This document shows, piece after piece, positions 4,740 through 5,921 of a stretch of 5,921 nucleotides of DNA. Position 1 is the first letter of the stretch. Each line of letters starts with the position of its first letter. Position numbers and translations under genes: made by a program. The stretch is from Clostridia bacterium (GTDB lineage: Bacteria > Bacillota > Clostridia > Christensenellales > CAG-314): assembly GCA_028710055.1 (NCBI GenBank), contig JAQUSX010000055.1, positions 1 to 5,921 of the forward strand. The letters are read 5' to 3'. The notes beneath the pieces were generated by a model. The model made no database searches. It saw only the letters and a list, made by a program, of their open reading frames with translations, and had not been told where the DNA came from.

Positions 4740-5921
4740 TTAGTTTTCCTGAGATTTTTCAAGCTCTTCTTGTTTTTCTTTTTCCCGCATAGCGATATCG
4801 TTTGTGTCGATTGACTTACGGAATACGACAAACTGGTCGAACAAAAATTCCGTAACGAAGTTTATAAGCATATTGATTATCAAAACTAAATATTCATTCC
4901 AAATAACGACATCGGTCAAATAATTTACCAATAAAGTGGAAAGGGGCGTAAATACTGCGTAATAACCCAATACTTTTAACATCGCTATAGGCACGTTGTT
5001 TGCGGATTTGAATGTAAATCGGCGGTTGAAAGTAAAGTTCCATATTACCGACAATACCAAAGCGATAAGATAGCTTATCCAATAATAGTTGCCTTTAAAA
5101 ATCACTTCATTGAGAAGAGTAAAACTTAATATTTGGATTACACCCGCGCTTGCGGAAAATAAAACGAATTTTATAACTCTTATAATTTCTTTTTTACGCG
5201 CTTCTTTTACCATCGGGTCGGACTCTTTTGAATATTTAATTTTGTAAACGAAACGCATTAAGTTGGTCTCAAATGCGGACAAATATTTTTGGTCTTTGCA
5301 ATTAAAGGTATATAAATAACAAATACAAGCTTTTTGTACCAGAGTTTTTAGTGCGTCAAGGTCTTCCTGCGTTTTTGCCCGTATTACCGCTCCAACGTTT
5401 TTAATCAGTATTACGTTGTATTTTTTCGTCAGTTTTTGTAATTGGTCGGCGTTATCTATTACGGGTATTTTTCTTCCCGCCATTTGAGCGACGTCGTCGA
5501 GCTGGGCGTATAAGTATTTATCCGCTTTTTCCGCGGCGGAAAGAATTTCAGCGGTATCGTAAACGCAAAAAAATTCTTTCGTTTCAGTTTCGTCAAAAAT
5601 CTTTTTTATAGCGTCGCTTTTTTCTTTATTAACCTTTACGTTTAAAGTTTGAGTTTTTGCCGCTCTTTCGCAAACCGTTTCAAGTAATTTTGCCTTTGCG
5701 AACGCGTCGTCTGCGTCCTTGCCGACTACTACAGCTCCGTGATCAGCCATTAAAACGATTTTTGCGCCGCCCTCAAAACATTTTTTTACGTTGGCTGAAA
5801 GTTTTTTTGTGCCGGGCAAAGCGTATTCGGCAAGGGCGATAATGCCTAAGGCAGCCTTTTCCGATTCGCTCAGCTGCAGCTGACTAATGCCGCAAAGAGA
5901 TAGCGCGGAAGCGTACGTTTG
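4740..5921 (-). CDS. Class II aldolase-like / GtrA-like fusion membrane protein (5' end beyond window)
   Basis: The frame is open to the window edge, so the N-terminus is missing; 393 residues are visible. The TTG at 5819 is the internal leucine of a conserved LPGT motif, not a start. Visible residues 1-90 are the end of a class II aldolase/adducin fold, with EYALPGT and ADHGAVVVG; the histidine (visible residue 61) matches the third zinc ligand, and the HxH pair would lie outside the window. Residues about 120-230 resemble a second aldolase C-terminal half (DDVAQMAG, IKNVGAVIRAK) in which that histidine is valine, so it is probably non-catalytic. Residues about 246-369 are GtrA-like: four hydrophobic helices with the WNFTFNRRFTF signature between helices 2 and 3. 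GtrA proteins are linked to flipping polyprenyl-linked sugars. An acidic/basic tail (REKEKQEELEK) ends the chain. The substrate is unknown; this may be a membrane-tethered sugar enzyme or sensor. It converges on the small membrane-protein unit and shares its terminator. Confidence 0.85.
   Translation of the reverse strand, partial: QTYASALSLCGISQLQLSESEKAALGIIALAEYALPGTKKLSANVKKCFEGGAKIVLMADHGAVVVGKDADDAFAKAKLLETVCERAAKTQTLNVKVNKEKSDAIKKIFDETETKEFFCVYDTAEILSAAEKADKYLYAQLDDVAQMAGRKIPVIDNADQLQKLTKKYNVILIKNVGAVIRAKTQEDLDALKTLVQKACICYLYTFNCKDQKYLSAFETNLMRFVYKIKYSKESDPMVKEARKKEIIRVIKFVLFSASAGVIQILSFTLLNEVIFKGNYYWISYLIALVLSVIWNFTFNRRFTFKSANNVPIAMLKVLGYYAVFTPLSTLLVNYLTDVVIWNEYLVLIINMLINFVTEFLFDQFVVFRKSIDTNDIAMREKEKQEELEKSQEN

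Noticed and set aside
5817..5819. TTG as start codon of the aldolase-GtrA gene
   Set aside because: The frame stays open for 34 more codons to the window edge, and these encode typical class II aldolase sequence leading into the LPGT motif, so the real start lies outside.

Overview
The window looks like chromosomal DNA from an anaerobic member of the Bacillota, most likely an uncultured gut-type Clostridia lineage. The reasons are moderately AT-rich coding sequence, very AT-rich spacers, strong GGAGG/AGGAGA ribosome binding sites, sigma-A-like promoters with TTGAC(A/G) and TATAAT-like boxes, short A-tract/T-tract terminators, and protein families typical of such organisms. The taxonomic call is inference from style and gene content; no marker gene is present.

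Left part (1-3660), a thiol/reactive-sulfur cluster. A large four-module flavoenzyme (41-2488) joins a CoA-disulfide-reductase-type FAD/NAD(P)H core to a rhodanese, a TusA and a DsrE-like domain, each with its conserved cysteine. A clear terminator follows. Next, with its own promoter, is a Crp/Fnr-family regulator (2657-3331) whose usual cyclic-nucleotide phosphate-binding stretch is replaced by a cysteine-rich stretch. Converging on it, with stop codons overlapping by four bases, is a thioredoxin (3328-3636, minus strand). A reasonable reading is that the regulator senses redox or sulfur status and controls disulfide/persulfide metabolism, but no operator is proven.

Middle part (3637-4739). 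An AT-rich spacer with several short inverted repeats separates trxA from two small membrane-protein genes on the plus strand: a 103-residue DUF898/YjgN-like protein built from two 50-residue repeats, and an unrecognised 128-residue four-helix protein 6 bases downstream. A symmetric, probably bidirectional terminator and a second inverted repeat close this unit.

Right part (4740-5921, minus strand). A gene running off the right edge encodes the end of a class II aldolase/adducin-type domain, a second degenerate copy of the aldolase C-terminal half that has lost the zinc-ligand histidine, and a C-terminal four-helix GtrA-like membrane domain.

Most noteworthy: (i) a canonical ribosome binding site and in-frame ATG inside the flavoenzyme gene exactly at the TusA boundary; (ii) terminator-like hairpins of crp and trxA each lying inside the other gene's coding sequence; (iii) the aldolase-GtrA fusion; (iv) the exact 50-residue duplication in the DUF898-like protein. 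I see no mobile element, CRISPR array, tRNA or rRNA.
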